64,000 nucleotides of DNA from CAWEPK01 sp963835595 (GTDB taxonomy: Bacteria; Desulfobacterota; Syntrophorhabdia; Syntrophorhabdales; WCHB1-27). Location of the stretch: NCBI GenBank assembly GCA_963835595.1, contig CAWIGL010000002.1, positions 310,001 to 374,000 on the forward strand, read 5' to 3'. A model generated the notes under the pieces. The model had not been told where the DNA came from. It saw only the letters and a program-made list of their open reading frames with translations, and searched no databases. Position 1 is the stretch's first letter; every line of letters starts with the position of its first letter. Made by a program: the position numbers and the translations under genes. Positions 25,803-35,041 of this stretch are shown here, one piece after another.

Positions 25803-26564
25803 CTATTCGTGCCTGTGGCAGATAAGGTGCTGGGCGAACGCGCCGAACACCTTCGTCATCTCCTCCGAAAGGCAGAACTCGTCGAACCCCCCGTAAAAAA
25901 CGACCTCCCTTTCCAGGTAGAGCAGCTTCTTCGCGTATTTGCCGATGCTGCCCGTGTCGTGGGTGACCAGGAGCACCGTCACGCCCCCGTCCCGGTTGAG
26001 GCCGGAGAGGACATTGAGGAAGCGCTCCCTGATCTCCGGATCGATCGCTATGGTCGGCTCGTCCAGGATGAGCAGCTCCGGCTCCTTGACGAGGGCCCTC
26101 GCGAGGAGGACGCGCTGCTGCTGGCCGCCTGAAAGCGCGCCTATCAGCTTGTCGCCGATGTCCGCGATATCGACGAGCTCCATCGCCCTCTGCACAGCCT
26201 TCCGCGCGTGCGAGCGGCCGTGGCCGCCGTCGCCGCCCGCTCCTTTCGGCACAAGCCCCATCGCCGTGACCTCCCGCACCGTTGCCGGGAAGAAGCGGGC
26301 CAGCACCGCGTTCTTCTGGGGCAGGTAACCGACCCTGTGCCAGTCGCGGAACGTCCCGGACGGCGCGCCGAAAAGCGATACTTGCCCCGCTGCCGGCGTC
26401 TCCAGACCGAGGATCAGGCGGACCAGCGTGCTCTTGCCCGACCCGTTCGGTCCCACGAGACCCACGTAGTCGCCCCCGCCTATCGAGAAGGAGACGTTCT
26501 CCAGCACGGGCTTCGTCTCGTAGCCGAACGTCAGGCTGCGCGCGGAGACGACGTCTACCGGCAT
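25803..26564 (-). CDS. znuC: Zinc/manganese ABC importer ATPase
   Basis: A 253-residue ATPase with Walker A 'GPNGSGKST', the family segment 'GYLPQKNAVLARFFPATVREVTAMG', signature 'LSGGQQQRVLLARALV' and Walker B 'LLILDEPTIAID'. 'VTHDTGSIGKYAKKLLYL' ends the domain. It overlaps the preceding znuA stop by ten bases, which implies co-translation. Confidence 0.93.
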   Translation of the reverse strand: MPVDVVSARSLTFGYETKPVLENVSFSIGGGDYVGLVGPNGSGKSTLVRLILGLETPAAGQVSLFGAPSGTFRDWHRVGYLPQKNAVLARFFPATVREVTAMGLVPKGAGGDGGHGRSHARKAVQRAMELVDIADIGDKLIGALSGGQQQRVLLARALVKEPELLILDEPTIAIDPEIRERFLNVLSGLNRDGGVTVLLVTHDTGSIGKYAKKLLYLEREVVFYGGFDEFCLSEEMTKVFGAFAQHLICHRHE

Positions 26565-27559
26565 TGCAGCCCCATGCGCAGGTTCCTAAGGTCGCTTTCC
26601 ATGATCGCGATGAAGGTGACGCCCTTCTCCATCTGGTCGCGCGTCACGTTGTGGCCGCCGTTCAGCGGGAGCAGCGCGGCCCCCGTCTCGTGGGCGAGCG
26701 TCTCGGCCATCCTGGGCTGGATAAGCTCCTCGTAAAAGACGTATTTGACGCCGCTCCGCCTCATCTCGCCGACAATCCCGGCAAGGCGGCGCGGGCTCGG
26801 CTCCGCGTCCGGGGTCAGGCCGTACACGGATACATAGGTGAGGCCGTACCGCCCGGCGAGGTAGCTGAAGGCGTAATGGCCGCCGTGGACGAAGAGGCGC
26901 GTGGCGCACGAGGCAAGGCCTTTTTTGAATTCCTCGTCGAGGGCGGCGAGGCGCGCCTTGTAGCTTTCGGCGTTTTTCTCGTAGAAGGCCCTGTTTGCCG
27001 GGTCTTTTGCAACGAACGCCGCAAGGATGTTATCGACCATGATCCGGGCGTTGCCGAAGTCGAGCCAGATGTGCGGGTCTATTGTGTGGGCGTCTTCACG
27101 GGCGGGCGCGGCGCCGGTGTCGGTGCGGGCGCCGGTGTCCGTGCGGCCATCGCCCGCGCCCCGCGCCTGCGGCTGCAACGTTATGCCCCGGCTCGAATCG
27201 ACGACAAGGGGTCCGCCCTTCCCCGCGCCCTTCACCAGCACGGCCGCCCACGGCTCCATGAAGTCCCCCGTGTAGACGAATATGTCCGCCCTGTGTATCC
27301 GCAGGAGGTCGGCCGGCTTCGGCTCGAAGCTGTGCGGCTCGACGCCGGGGGGCAGAAGCAGGGAGACGTCCGCCTTATCGCCGCCTACGCTCCGCGCGAA
27401 ATCGTAGAGCGGGAAGAGCGTCGTCACGACCACGAGCCGCCCCGGCGCTCGCGTGCCGGCGGGGCTGCCGGCATCCTGACGGCCGCACGCGCCGCACGCC
27501 AGAAGGGAAACAACGGCGAGCGCAGGAAGGCACAGCAACGTGGCGGCCGTTTTCCTCAA
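26555..27559 (-). CDS. znuA: Zinc/manganese-binding lipoprotein of the ABC importer
   Basis: A 334-residue periplasmic lipoprotein (cluster A-I binding protein). The signal ends at a lipobox in 'VVSLLACGACG'. Probable metal ligands are His in 'PGVEPHSFEP', His in 'TIDPHIWLDFGNA' and His in 'FVHGGHYAFSYLAGRYG'. Where many ZnuA proteins carry a His/Asp-rich loop, this has a short direct repeat (TDTGARTDTGA) and a single His (EDAHTIDPH), so metal scavenging through the loop may be weak. The C-terminal acidic ligand is not obvious. The start overlaps the regulator stop by four bases. Confidence 0.9.
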   Translation of the reverse strand: MRKTAATLLCLPALAVVSLLACGACGRQDAGSPAGTRAPGRLVVVTTLFPLYDFARSVGGDKADVSLLLPPGVEPHSFEPKPADLLRIHRADIFVYTGDFMEPWAAVLVKGAGKGGPLVVDSSRGITLQPQARGAGDGRTDTGARTDTGAAPAREDAHTIDPHIWLDFGNARIMVDNILAAFVAKDPANRAFYEKNAESYKARLAALDEEFKKGLASCATRLFVHGGHYAFSYLAGRYGLTYVSVYGLTPDAEPSPRRLAGIVGEMRRSGVKYVFYEELIQPRMAETLAHETGAALLPLNGGHNVTRDQMEKGVTFIAIMESDLRNLRMGLQCR

Positions 27560-27990
27560 CCCTTGCCCCTCCTTTCACAGCACTCGCGGCAGAGGCCCTG
27601 CAACTGCAAGATGTGGGAGAAGAGCGCACCCTTGATGCGCTGCGCAACCTCCCGCTCCAGCGCCTCGGCGGCGCAGAAGTCCACGTCCTCTACCTTGCGG
27701 CAGGAAAGGCAGACAAAATGGTGGTGGTGGTGCGTGTTCGTGCAGAGGTAGTAGTAAAGCTGGCGGTTGTCGTGGAACACGCGCGTGACGACACCGCCTG
27801 CGGCCAGCTCCTCGAGGATACGGTAGACCGTGGGCAGGCCGACGTTGCCTGCGCGCGTCCGTACCTTCCGCCATATCTCTTCGGGCGAGAGGAAGGTCGG
27901 CGCCTCGGTCATGACGGCGAGGACTGCCCGCCGCCTGGGCGTGACCTTCAACCCCAGGCCCCTTAGCAACCCATCGAAGTTGGCTTCCAT
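27556..27990 (-). CDS. Fur-family metalloregulator (Zur-like)
   Basis: A 144-residue repressor. The winged helix ('LKVTPRRRAVLAVM', 'LSPEEIWRKV', 'GLPTVYRILEELAAGGVV') is followed by the metal-sensing part with 'HHHHHFVCLSCRKVEDV' and the C-terminal 'LQGLCRECCE', giving two CxxC pairs for structural zinc. Because it heads the znuABC genes it is probably a zinc sensor. A perfect inverted repeat 30 bases upstream of its ATG is the likely operator, giving feedback on the whole operon. Confidence 0.9.
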   Translation of the reverse strand: MEANFDGLLRGLGLKVTPRRRAVLAVMTEAPTFLSPEEIWRKVRTRAGNVGLPTVYRILEELAAGGVVTRVFHDNRQLYYYLCTNTHHHHHFVCLSCRKVEDVDFCAAEALEREVAQRIKGALFSHILQLQGLCRECCERRGKG

Positions 27991-28019
27991 AACGGTCGCG
28001 GCCCCCCAGTCTGTACTGG

Positions 28020-28036
28020 ATGGAAATGGTTTCCAT
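28020..28036. promoter_or_regulatory. Fur/Zur-type operator
   Basis: ATGGAAA-TGG-TTTCCAT is a perfect 7-3-7 inverted repeat placed 30 bases before the Fur-family regulator gene. Position and symmetry suit a Fur-family box; its sequence is not the classical Fur or Zur consensus. The following stretch to 28204 has no gene. Confidence 0.65.
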
Positions 28037-28204
28037 TTAGTTTAAGTATCGTTTCCGCGCATGTCAATGCTTTACTGATAATGCCGGGATTGTATCCATG
28101 AATGATGGGCGGGGTGGTTGGGACCGCGATCTTTTCGTGTTTGCAAGTGTAGCGGGTCAGCTTAGTGGATTAACCGTTTTCAGCCATTTTTATAAAGTCT
28201 CCCC

Positions 28205-28945
28205 TTACTTCAACCGATTCCTTATCAAGGCCAGCCCTAGAAGCCCCGAAGCCAAAAGGCAGACCGCCGCAGGAATGGGGACCGGGGAAGAAGGGTCGGA
28301 CGCATCGGCGCCTGGGGACATCGCGCCGGGAGAGGAGACGGCTACGTTGTTTTTCGTCTGGAGTAGACCGCCGGTTGACGAATCCGACTTCAGGCCGAAG
28401 GTAGAGACGTGGGTTGCATTGAGCGGGCCGTCGTAACGGGCGACGAGCGTCTGTACCTCATTCGGACCGAGCTGGTCTTTCACGGTCTGGGTATCGTTCG
28501 GTCCGGGCGCCAAATTGACGGTCAGCTCTATGTACCGGCCGTTGATGTAGCCGGTAAGCATGATCGAGCCGCCGGAAGCAAAGGAATACGTATGCCGGGC
28601 GGGTATGGTGTTTCCGCGCCGGGTGGGCATCACCGGCTTATGCCGCCGGTTCGCCAGGTTGACGGTAAAGGTCAGGTTGAGATAGTCGGTAGGGTGAAGC
28701 GGGTCGGCCGAGGCCACAGTGATCGGCCCGGCTGCGCTGCCGTCAAGCTGCCCCTGGCCTATGTGGACGTATCCTGCCAGCGTCTTCGCCGTATCGTCGA
28801 CGGTGATGCAACCCGTATGGTCGTCCGACGAGGCGGAAAAAGGATTCGCCGCCGCCGGCTTCGGCGCGGCGAGCGCGAGGGCCGCTGCCGACACAAGGGC
28901 CACCGCCAGAAGACAGCCCGAAAACGCCCGTAACCCCTTTTCCAT
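28205..28945 (-). CDS. PEP-CTERM-like surface protein
   Basis: An exported protein of 246 residues with an N-terminal signal ('FSGCLLAVALVSAAALALAAPKPAAA') and a C-terminal tripartite sorting signal: 'VPIPAAVCLLASGLLGLALI', then a basic end. The 'VPIPxAV' form is common in deltaproteobacterial exosortase substrates. The middle is a beta-rich domain that I do not recognise. No exosortase (EpsH/XrtA) gene is in the window, so processing must depend on genes elsewhere. A second such protein lies at 53025. Confidence 0.75.
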   Translation of the reverse strand: MEKGLRAFSGCLLAVALVSAAALALAAPKPAAANPFSASSDDHTGCITVDDTAKTLAGYVHIGQGQLDGSAAGPITVASADPLHPTDYLNLTFTVNLANRRHKPVMPTRRGNTIPARHTYSFASGGSIMLTGYINGRYIELTVNLAPGPNDTQTVKDQLGPNEVQTLVARYDGPLNATHVSTFGLKSDSSTGGLLQTKNNVAVSSPGAMSPGADASDPSSPVPIPAAVCLLASGLLGLALIRNRLK

Positions 28946-28992
28946 ACCCTTCTCCTTCGTGCTCCAGGCATGGCTCGCTTTGCAGATGCACC

Positions 28993-29022
28993 ATTGTAAG
29001 CCGGGGGCAAGGAATGTCTCAA
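28993..29022 (-). promoter_or_regulatory. Sigma-70-type promoter for the PEP-CTERM-like gene
   Basis: On the minus strand TTGAGA, an 18-base spacer and TACAAT precede the ATG at 28945 by about 48 bases. The hexamers are moderate matches. Confidence 0.45.
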
Positions 29023-29162
29023 GCTAAATGAGCGATATTACTGAATAATCTGTGACATTCGCGACGTCTCTGCGCTTTTTCCCCTGCTCTTGACCTTTGG
29101 CGCCATAGTGGGCAGATTACGCCTGCGTGAGCCCACCGCGCCCCGCCCTTCCGGCAGACCTT

Positions 29163-29199
29163 CCCATTATTCCCTGTCCCATTATTCCCTTGCCATTAT
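29163..29199. repeat. Tandem repeat in the intergenic region before the R-M gene
   Basis: CCCATTATTCCCT occurs at 29163-29175 and again at 29178-29190, with a partial third copy (CCATTAT) at 29193-29199. It lies in the 332-base gap 28946-29277, where otherwise only the promoter at 28993 is recognised. It might be an operator of the restriction-modification gene 79 bases downstream; this is speculation. Confidence 0.4.
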
Positions 29200-29277
29200 G
29201 GTTTTCGCGTGGTAATCAATGGGGAGCGAGGCTGCCTTCAGATTGCTATGGCTGCTCACATGAGCGTAAGATAGGCG

Positions 29278-32200
29278 ATGACGAAGAAGACGCTTTTCGG
29301 GAATTACCTCAAGAACCTTTCCGATGTCGCCAGCCGAGGGGATGCGCGAGAGGAGAGTTTCTATCCGGTTTTAGCCGAGATGCTTCAGGAAGTGGCCGAG
29401 GAGAGCCACCATCAGCATATCCATATAACCACACTCCCCAAGGCTACCAATGCGGGTAATCCCGACTTCCGCCTCTGGAATGGCGTCGATAAGATCGTCG
29501 GTTACATCGAAGCGAAGAAACCGACCGAGGAGCGGCTGGACCTCGTAGAGGAGTCAGAACAACTCCGCCGCTACCGTGGAACTTTTCCTAACCTGATCCT
29601 GACAAATTTCCTCGAATTCCGTTTGTACCGAAATGGGGAGTGCACAGATACCGTCCTAACCGCGAGACCGATTGTGCTCAATCGATTACGCATGAAGCCG
29701 CCCATTGAAAAGCCGGACGAGCTCTACACCTTGCTCACGCATTTCCTCGACTTTTCCCTGCCCAGGGCTTTTACAGCAGAGTCATTGGCCGTAGAACTGG
29801 CCAAGCGTACCCGCTTTCTGCGTGATGTTGTTGATCAACAGCTTGTCCAAGAGCGCGACGCACCCGACGTCCTCACCGGTTTCTATGAAGCATTCCGGAA
29901 GTACCTGATAGGCAACCTCACCCTTCAGGACTTTTCCGACCTCTACGCACAGACGATCACTTACGGCCTTTTTGCCGCCCGTACCCGCGCAAAAAAAGGA
30001 TTTAACCGCCGCCTCGCCTTTGAAAACATACCGCACACTATAGGCGTACTGCGTGATCTCTTCCGCTTCATCTCCCTGGGCGACCTGCCCGAGCAATTGG
30101 GATGGTGCGTGGATGACATCTCCGAAGTGCTGGCCGTGGCGGATGCCCCCGGTATCCTCAACCGCTACTATCACGATGGCAAGGGTAGCGATCCAATCAT
30201 CCACTTCTATGAAACGTTCCTGGCCCAGTATGACCCTTCCGAACGTGAGCGCCGGGGCGTCTACTATACGCCCGAGCCGGTGGTCAGTTACATCGTCCGC
30301 TCGCTCCACCATCTTCTCAAAGCCGAGTTTGGGAAGCAGGACGGGCTGGCCTCCGACGGCGTCACGCTACTCGACCCGGCCGCCGGGACCATGACCTTCG
30401 TTGCGCGCGCCGCCCTGGAAGCCGTCCACACTTTCCAAACGAAGTACGGTATTGGCGGCCGTGAGGAATTCATCCGCCGCCATATCCTGAAGAACTTCTA
30501 TGCCTTCGAGTTGATGATGGCCCCATATGCCGTGGGCCACCTCAAGATGTCCTTCTTCTTGGAGGAATTGGGTCATCGCCTTGCCGACGATGAACGCGTG
30601 CCATTTTACCTAACCAACACCCTCGACACGGAGGAACTGGAGACGAGTCGTTTGCCCGGCTTCTCCTCCCTGGCGCAGGAATCCCATCTTGCCGGTGGCG
30701 TCAAGAAAAAGGTCCCGATTCTCGTTATTCTCGGCAATCCTCCTTATTCCGGCCACTCCAGTAATAAAGGCAAGTGGATCACCGGATTGATCGCCGACTA
30801 TAAATGGGTAGACGGCAAGCCCCTAGGCGAGAAGAACCCGAAATGGCTCCAGGACGACTATGTAAAGTTCCTTCGTTTCGCCCAGTGGAAAATAGAGCAA
30901 GCGGGCCGGGGCATAGTTGGTATGATTACCAACCACTCGTACCTGGACAACCCTACATTCCGTGGCATGCGCCGGAGCCTGATGCAGACCTTCGATGCCA
31001 TCCATGTCCTCGATCTTCACGGCAGCGCCCTGAAACGAGAGACCTGCCCCGATGGCAGGAAAGACGAAAACGTTTTCGATATCCGCCAGGGCGTGGCTAT
31101 TGTATTCCTTATCAAGAACGGGACACGCTCAAAAAGAGAAGCCACCGCCTTACACGGAGATAGATGGGGGCTCAGAGAAGAGAAATACGATTGGCTACTC
31201 GCTCACGACCTAGAGTAATACCGACTGGCGCGAGCTAAAGCCGGAGTTGCCTTCTTACCTTTTCGTGCCGCGCGACAACGCATTGGAACCCGTTTACCAT
31301 GCTTACCCTTCCGTCTCCGACCTATTCCCGGTTAATAGCGTAGGCATCGTCACGGCGCGGGACGGCTTGACCGTCCATTTTTCTTCAGATGCGGTCTGGA
31401 AGACCGTCACCGTATTCTCCCGCATGGAGCCGGAACTGGCCCGGCAGGGTTACCAACTTGGCAAGGACACCCGGGACTGGAAGGTTACGCTGGCGCAGAA
31501 AGACCTCCTCGGTTCGGGGCCGATTCGCGAGAGAATCACTCCGATTCTTTACCGGCCCTTCGATGTGCGTTACACGTATTACACAGGTCACTCACGGGGG
31601 TTCATCTGTATGCCCCGCCCCGAAGTAATGAGGCACATGCTGGCGGGGGAAAATCTGGCGCTTGTTACGCCCAAGCAGCATAAAGACGAGTTCGGTGCAT
31701 TAGCAACAGACATCATCGGTGCGCATAAGTCCGTGGCTACCTATGACATCAACTACTATTTCCCTCTCTATCTTTACCCCAATCACCATACCGGCCTTTT
31801 CACGCATCATGGGGCGCGGGAACATCGGCCAAACCTTAATCCCAAGCTCGTAACGGCATTGGAAGACGCATACGGAGAGGACCTGTCGCCCGAGGCTGTC
31901 TTCTATTACGTCTATAGCGTGCTTTACGCGGAAACCTATCGGGAGAAGTATGCAGAGTTTTTGCGAGCGGATTTCCCCAGGGTTCCTTTTACCGCCGACC
32001 CCAGACTGTTCGCAAGGCTTGTAGCACTGGGTAAGCGACTTGCCGACCTGCACCTTCTGCGATCATCGGAACTCGACCCGCCCGTCTGTCGGTTCGAGGG
32101 AACGGGCGACAACCACGTCGCAAAGCGCAAGAGGCAGGGATTGGGCTATGAGGCACCCAAGCAGCGGGTCTACATCAACAAAACCCAGTACTTCGCCCCA

Positions 32201-32407
32201 GTGCAGCCGGACATATGGGCGTACCGCGTAGGCGGGTATCAAGTGTGCGAAAAGTGGCTGAAAGACAGAGTTGACAAACAACTCGATTTGGACGACATTC
32301 GCACCTATTGCCGCATCGTTACCGCCCTCACGTGCACGATTGCCATCCAGACGGAGATTGACGATCTGTATCGGGCAGTTGAAAATAATGTTGTGGAGAT
32401 GCCGTAA
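29278..32407 (+). CDS. Type ISP-like restriction-modification enzyme (frame break)
   Basis: A single-chain restriction-methylation enzyme of about 1,040 residues. The N-terminus has a PD-(D/E)xK nuclease pattern (Pro62-Asp63, Glu78-Ala79-Lys80 in 'GNPDF' and 'YIEAKKP'). The centre is an N6-adenine methyltransferase with 'LLDPAAGTMTF' (SAM binding) and catalytic 'NPPYSG' near residue 485. The C-terminal half ('YRPFDVRYTYY', 'GFICMPRPEVMRHML') matches the Type ISP specificity region. No helicase domain lies between nuclease and methylase, unlike full-size Type ISP proteins of about 1,600 residues. The frame breaks near 31212: dropping one base joins 'LLAHDLSNTDWRELKPELPSY' split across the junction. 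No partner genes are adjacent. Confidence 0.85.
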
Positions 32408-32556
32408 ACGCACCGATCCGACATAGGCCCCTACAACGATCATGCGACAGGCCCCTTACTTTGTAAAGGGAAGGGGAGTGAAAGAAAGATCAGCCGCGAG
32501 GCGGGACCGAGAGAACCTTGCGCCGTTTACTCTTGACAGAGAAGATAATAGCAACA

Positions 32557-32588
32557 AGCCCGGCTGACCGACAGGCAGCGGGCTTTCC
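32557..32588 (+). terminator. Possible weak terminator after the R-M gene
   Basis: GCCCGGCTG and CAGCGGGC can form an imperfect stem, followed by only three T residues (TTTCCC). It is the one terminator-like structure in the 322-base gap 32408-32729. The rest of that gap holds the regulator's promoter and palindromes. Confidence 0.3.
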
Positions 32589-32651
32589 CGCCATTCTATT
32601 GCATCTCGTGCGCCAGACAGCTTCTCACCGCAATCGATGGGCTTCCTGACG

Positions 32652-32663
32652 GACAGTACTGTC
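32652..32663. promoter_or_regulatory. Palindrome GACAGTACTGTC
   Basis: A perfect 12-base palindrome sits 14 bases before the -35 hexamer of the XRE-cupin promoter. It could bind a second regulator; it is not repeated before the BKACE operon. Confidence 0.35.
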
Positions 32664-32676
32664 TGTTATTTTCTTC

Positions 32677-32705
32677 TTGACAATTGCGTTTACCAATAGT
32701 AAACA
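32677..32705 (+). promoter_or_regulatory. Promoter of the XRE-cupin regulator
   Basis: TTGACA (32677-32682) matches the -35 consensus; 17 bases on is TAAACA, a partial -10. The -10 lies inside the inverted repeat 32688-32704, so a protein bound there would block transcription. Confidence 0.5.
32688..32704. promoter_or_regulatory. XRE-cupin operator, copy 1
   Basis: GTTTAC-CAATA-GTAAAC is a perfect 6-5-6 inverted repeat 26 bases before the regulator's ATG. A nearly identical repeat precedes the BKACE operon at 33313, so both are probably bound by the same regulator. Confidence 0.7.
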
Positions 32706-32729
32706 TTGGCAAAGAGGTCGTGGGGGTCT

Positions 32730-33296
32730 ATGAATGAGGCGGTGATAGCCGGGAAGATAAAGAGGCTGCGGACGTTCCGGAACCTGAGCCTGGAGAAGCT
32801 GGCGGAGTTAACCGGCCTTACCAAGGGCTATCTTTCCCGCATCGAGCACTCCGACAAGGCGCCCCCCATCTACACGCTGTCCCGCATCTCCCAGGCCCTG
32901 GGCATCGATATGGCGCAATTCTTTACCGATGACGACCACGGGCCGCAATTGAAGGATTATTCGATCAGCAAGAGGGATGAGCGGCCAAGGGTAGGCGGAA
33001 GGGGCACGCCTTACGGCTATGATTACGAGGCCCTGGCGTTCGACAAGGCAGGCAAGAATATGGAAGCCTATGTCGTCACCGTCAGCTTCGAGGCGAAAGC
33101 GGAGTTCCGGCACGAGGGTGAAGAGCTCCTGTTCGTCCTTGAGGGGGAGCTCGAATTTATCCTGAATAACGAGAGGTTCGTGCTGAAACAGGGGGACAGC
33201 GTCTATTTCGACGCCCATCTTCCACATTCTGGAAGGAGCGTGGGGAAGAAAAATGCAAAGATGCTGGTGGTGATTTACTCATACAGGAGGATATGA
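32730..33296 (+). CDS. XRE-family regulator with cupin sensor domain
   Basis: A 188-residue transcription factor. Residues about 5-60 form the helix-turn-helix ('IKRLRTFRNLSLEKLAELTG', 'GYLSRIE'), and about 110-185 a cupin barrel ('EFRHEGEELLFVLEGELEF', 'LKQGDSVYFDAHLPHSGRS') with His and Glu residues placed to bind a metal or small acid. This family (PuuR/SinR-cupin) usually senses a catabolic substrate. The start at 32730 is favoured over a TTG at 32706. The same palindrome precedes this gene and the next operon, so it probably controls itself and the BKACE-importer genes. Confidence 0.92.
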   Translation: MNEAVIAGKIKRLRTFRNLSLEKLAELTGLTKGYLSRIEHSDKAPPIYTLSRISQALGIDMAQFFTDDDHGPQLKDYSISKRDERPRVGGRGTPYGYDYEALAFDKAGKNMEAYVVTVSFEAKAEFRHEGEELLFVLEGELEFILNNERFVLKQGDSVYFDAHLPHSGRSVGKKNAKMLVVIYSYRRI

Positions 33297-33312
33297 CGTT
33301 CCGGCGTTGAAT

Positions 33313-33329
33313 GTTTACAAAATGTAAAT
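33313..33329. promoter_or_regulatory. XRE-cupin operator, copy 2 (BKACE operon)
   Basis: GTTTAC-AAAAT-GTAAAT matches copy 1 in arms and spacing, with one base changed. It lies 47 bases before the BKACE start and 16 bases after the regulator gene's end, where an operon operator is expected. Confidence 0.7.
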
Positions 33330-33375
33330 CCGGGGGGACGTCGGCCGGACCTGAAAAAGAAAAAAAGGGGGGATC

Positions 33376-34287
33376 ATGGAGAAGCTGATCGTCACCGCAG
33401 CCATTACGGGGGGCGCATCTCCGGAAGGCAACCCGTATCTGCCGAAGACGCCGAAGGAGCAGATCAAGGCCGCAGTCGATGCATACAATGCGGGCGCGTC
33501 AATCGTTCACATCCATGCCCGCAACCCGGAGACGTGCAAGGCCGAGCACCGCGCGGAGTTCTTTGCGGAGGCGATTGCCGGCATAAAAGAGCGCTGCCCG
33601 ATCATCATCAACTGCACGACCGGCGGGTCGGGCAAGCGGTGCGACGGCGACTGGCTTTTCAATGAAGTGCCTGCCGAGAGCGTCAAGGGGCGTATCTCCG
33701 TTATCCCGGCCTTAAGCAAAGACCCGAAGACCAAGCCCGACCTCGCCTCCTTCAACGCCGGCTCCCCTGTCATCGATATATATCAGGCGAGCAAGAAAGA
33801 CTTTGCCCTCAAGTTCGTGATGGTCCATACGTTCCCGGACATGGTTTACATTGCGAACGTGATGAAGGAATGCAAGGTCAAGCCGGAGCTGGAGTGCTAC
33901 GACATAAGCATGATAAACAACTGCATTTTTTTGAGGGACATCGGGGCGCTGGAAGACCCGCTCTATTTCCAGTGCGTCCTCGGCGTGCTCGGCCAGATAC
34001 CCGCGACGCTCGACAACCTGATCCACATGCACCGCACGATACCGGCAGGCGCCCCGTGGTCCGTCTGCGCGGTGGGCCTGAGCGAGTGGCCGATGATCAC
34101 AGCGGCGATCATGCTCGGAGGACACGTAAGGATAGGCTTCGAGGACAACATATATCTGTCTAAAGGCGTCCAGGCAAAGAGCAACGCGGAGATGGTCGAA
34201 AAGGCGGTGCGCATCGCCCGCGAGCTCGACAGGGAGATCGCGTCCGTGGAGGACGCGCGAAGGATCCTCCACATCCCTCAAGGCTGA
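33376..34287 (+). CDS. BKACE family beta-keto acid cleavage enzyme (DUF849)
   Basis: A 303-residue zinc-dependent TIM barrel. Enzymes of this family (Kce and relatives) condense a beta-keto acid with acetyl-CoA and release acetoacetate and a new acyl-CoA. The zinc ligands are in 'VHIHARNP' (His45, His47), and 'INCTTGGSG', 'GLSEWPMITAAIMLGGHVRIGFEDN' (catalytic Glu) are typical. It has a strong purine-rich ribosome site (AAAAAGGGGGGATC). It leads an operon with a Liv importer, a 3-hydroxyacyl-CoA-type dehydrogenase and an SDR enzyme. Oxidation of a 3-hydroxy acid followed by BKACE cleavage, as in carnitine breakdown, is one plausible scheme; the actual substrate is unknown. Confidence 0.92.
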   Translation: MEKLIVTAAITGGASPEGNPYLPKTPKEQIKAAVDAYNAGASIVHIHARNPETCKAEHRAEFFAEAIAGIKERCPIIINCTTGGSGKRCDGDWLFNEVPAESVKGRISVIPALSKDPKTKPDLASFNAGSPVIDIYQASKKDFALKFVMVHTFPDMVYIANVMKECKVKPELECYDISMINNCIFLRDIGALEDPLYFQCVLGVLGQIPATLDNLIHMHRTIPAGAPWSVCAVGLSEWPMITAAIMLGGHVRIGFEDNIYLSKGVQAKSNAEMVEKAVRIARELDREIASVEDARRILHIPQG

Positions 34288-34292
34288 CAGAG

Positions 34293-35041
34293 ATGCCCTG
34301 TCTTCTGGAGACAGTCCGTCTTTCCAAGAGCTTCGGCGCCCTTCAGGCGGTAGTCGATGTGAGCCTGAAGGTGGCGGAGGGGGCCATCCATTCGATTATC
34401 GGCCCTAACGGCGCAGGGAAGACGACCCTCTTCAATCTCCTTACCGGTTTTTTGAAGCCGAGCGCGGGCCGTGTGATCTTCAACGGGAAAGAGATCACCG
34501 GCCTTTCCCCCGATAAGATATCGAAGCTCGGCATGGGCCGCTCGTTCCAGATCACGAGCATATTCCCAGACCTGACGGTCGAGGAGAACGTCAGGATAGC
34601 GTTCCAGTCGCGCACGACAATGAGCTACAGATTCCTCAAGAAGCTCCGGCCGGGCGACGGGCTCGAGGAAAAGAGCCGCCGAAGTTCTCGAGCAGATCAG
34701 GCTCGGCGACAAGGCCGATCTTCCCGCGAAGCACCTCTCCCACGGCGAGAAGAGGGTCCTCGACATCGGCATCGGCATAGCCACGGACCCGCGACTCTTG
34801 CTGCTCGACGAGCCGGCCTCCGGGCTGGTGGGCGACGAGATCACCCGCGTCACGGACCTCGTCAGGGATATCTCCAGCCGCGTAACGGTGGTCCTCGTCG
34901 AGCACAACATCGACGTGGTCCTCTCCATCTCGGACCGCATAACGGTCCTCTATTACGGAGAGATCATTGCGGAAGGCGCCCCGGACGAGATCCAGTCGAA
35001 CGGCCGAGGTGCAGGAGGTCTACCTGGGGGTCCCGTGCTGA
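34293..35041 (+). CDS. livG: Liv-type ABC importer ATPase LivG (two frame breaks)
   Basis: A LivG ATPase in three frames. Part one runs to about 34674 ('GPNGAGKTTLFNLLTGFLKP', 'GMGRSFQITSIFPDLTVEENV'). Part two carries 'KHLSHGEKRVLDIGIGIATD', 'LLLLDEPASGL' and 'LVEHNIDVVLSISDRI'. Part three, after about 35002, gives 'AEVQEVYLGVPC' and the stop at 35039-35041. Each break is a one-base gain (near 34674-34681 and 35001-35004). The corrected protein is a normal-length LivG. It follows the BKACE stop by five bases. Confidence 0.85.

Noticed and set aside
29163..29199. CRISPR-like array
   Set aside because: Only two and a half 13-base units in direct contact, with no spacers of constant length and no cas genes.
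31205..31250. Split R-M system coded by two separate genes
   Set aside because: The second part has no ribosome site and begins inside a conserved segment; dropping one base joins both parts into a normal single-chain enzyme.
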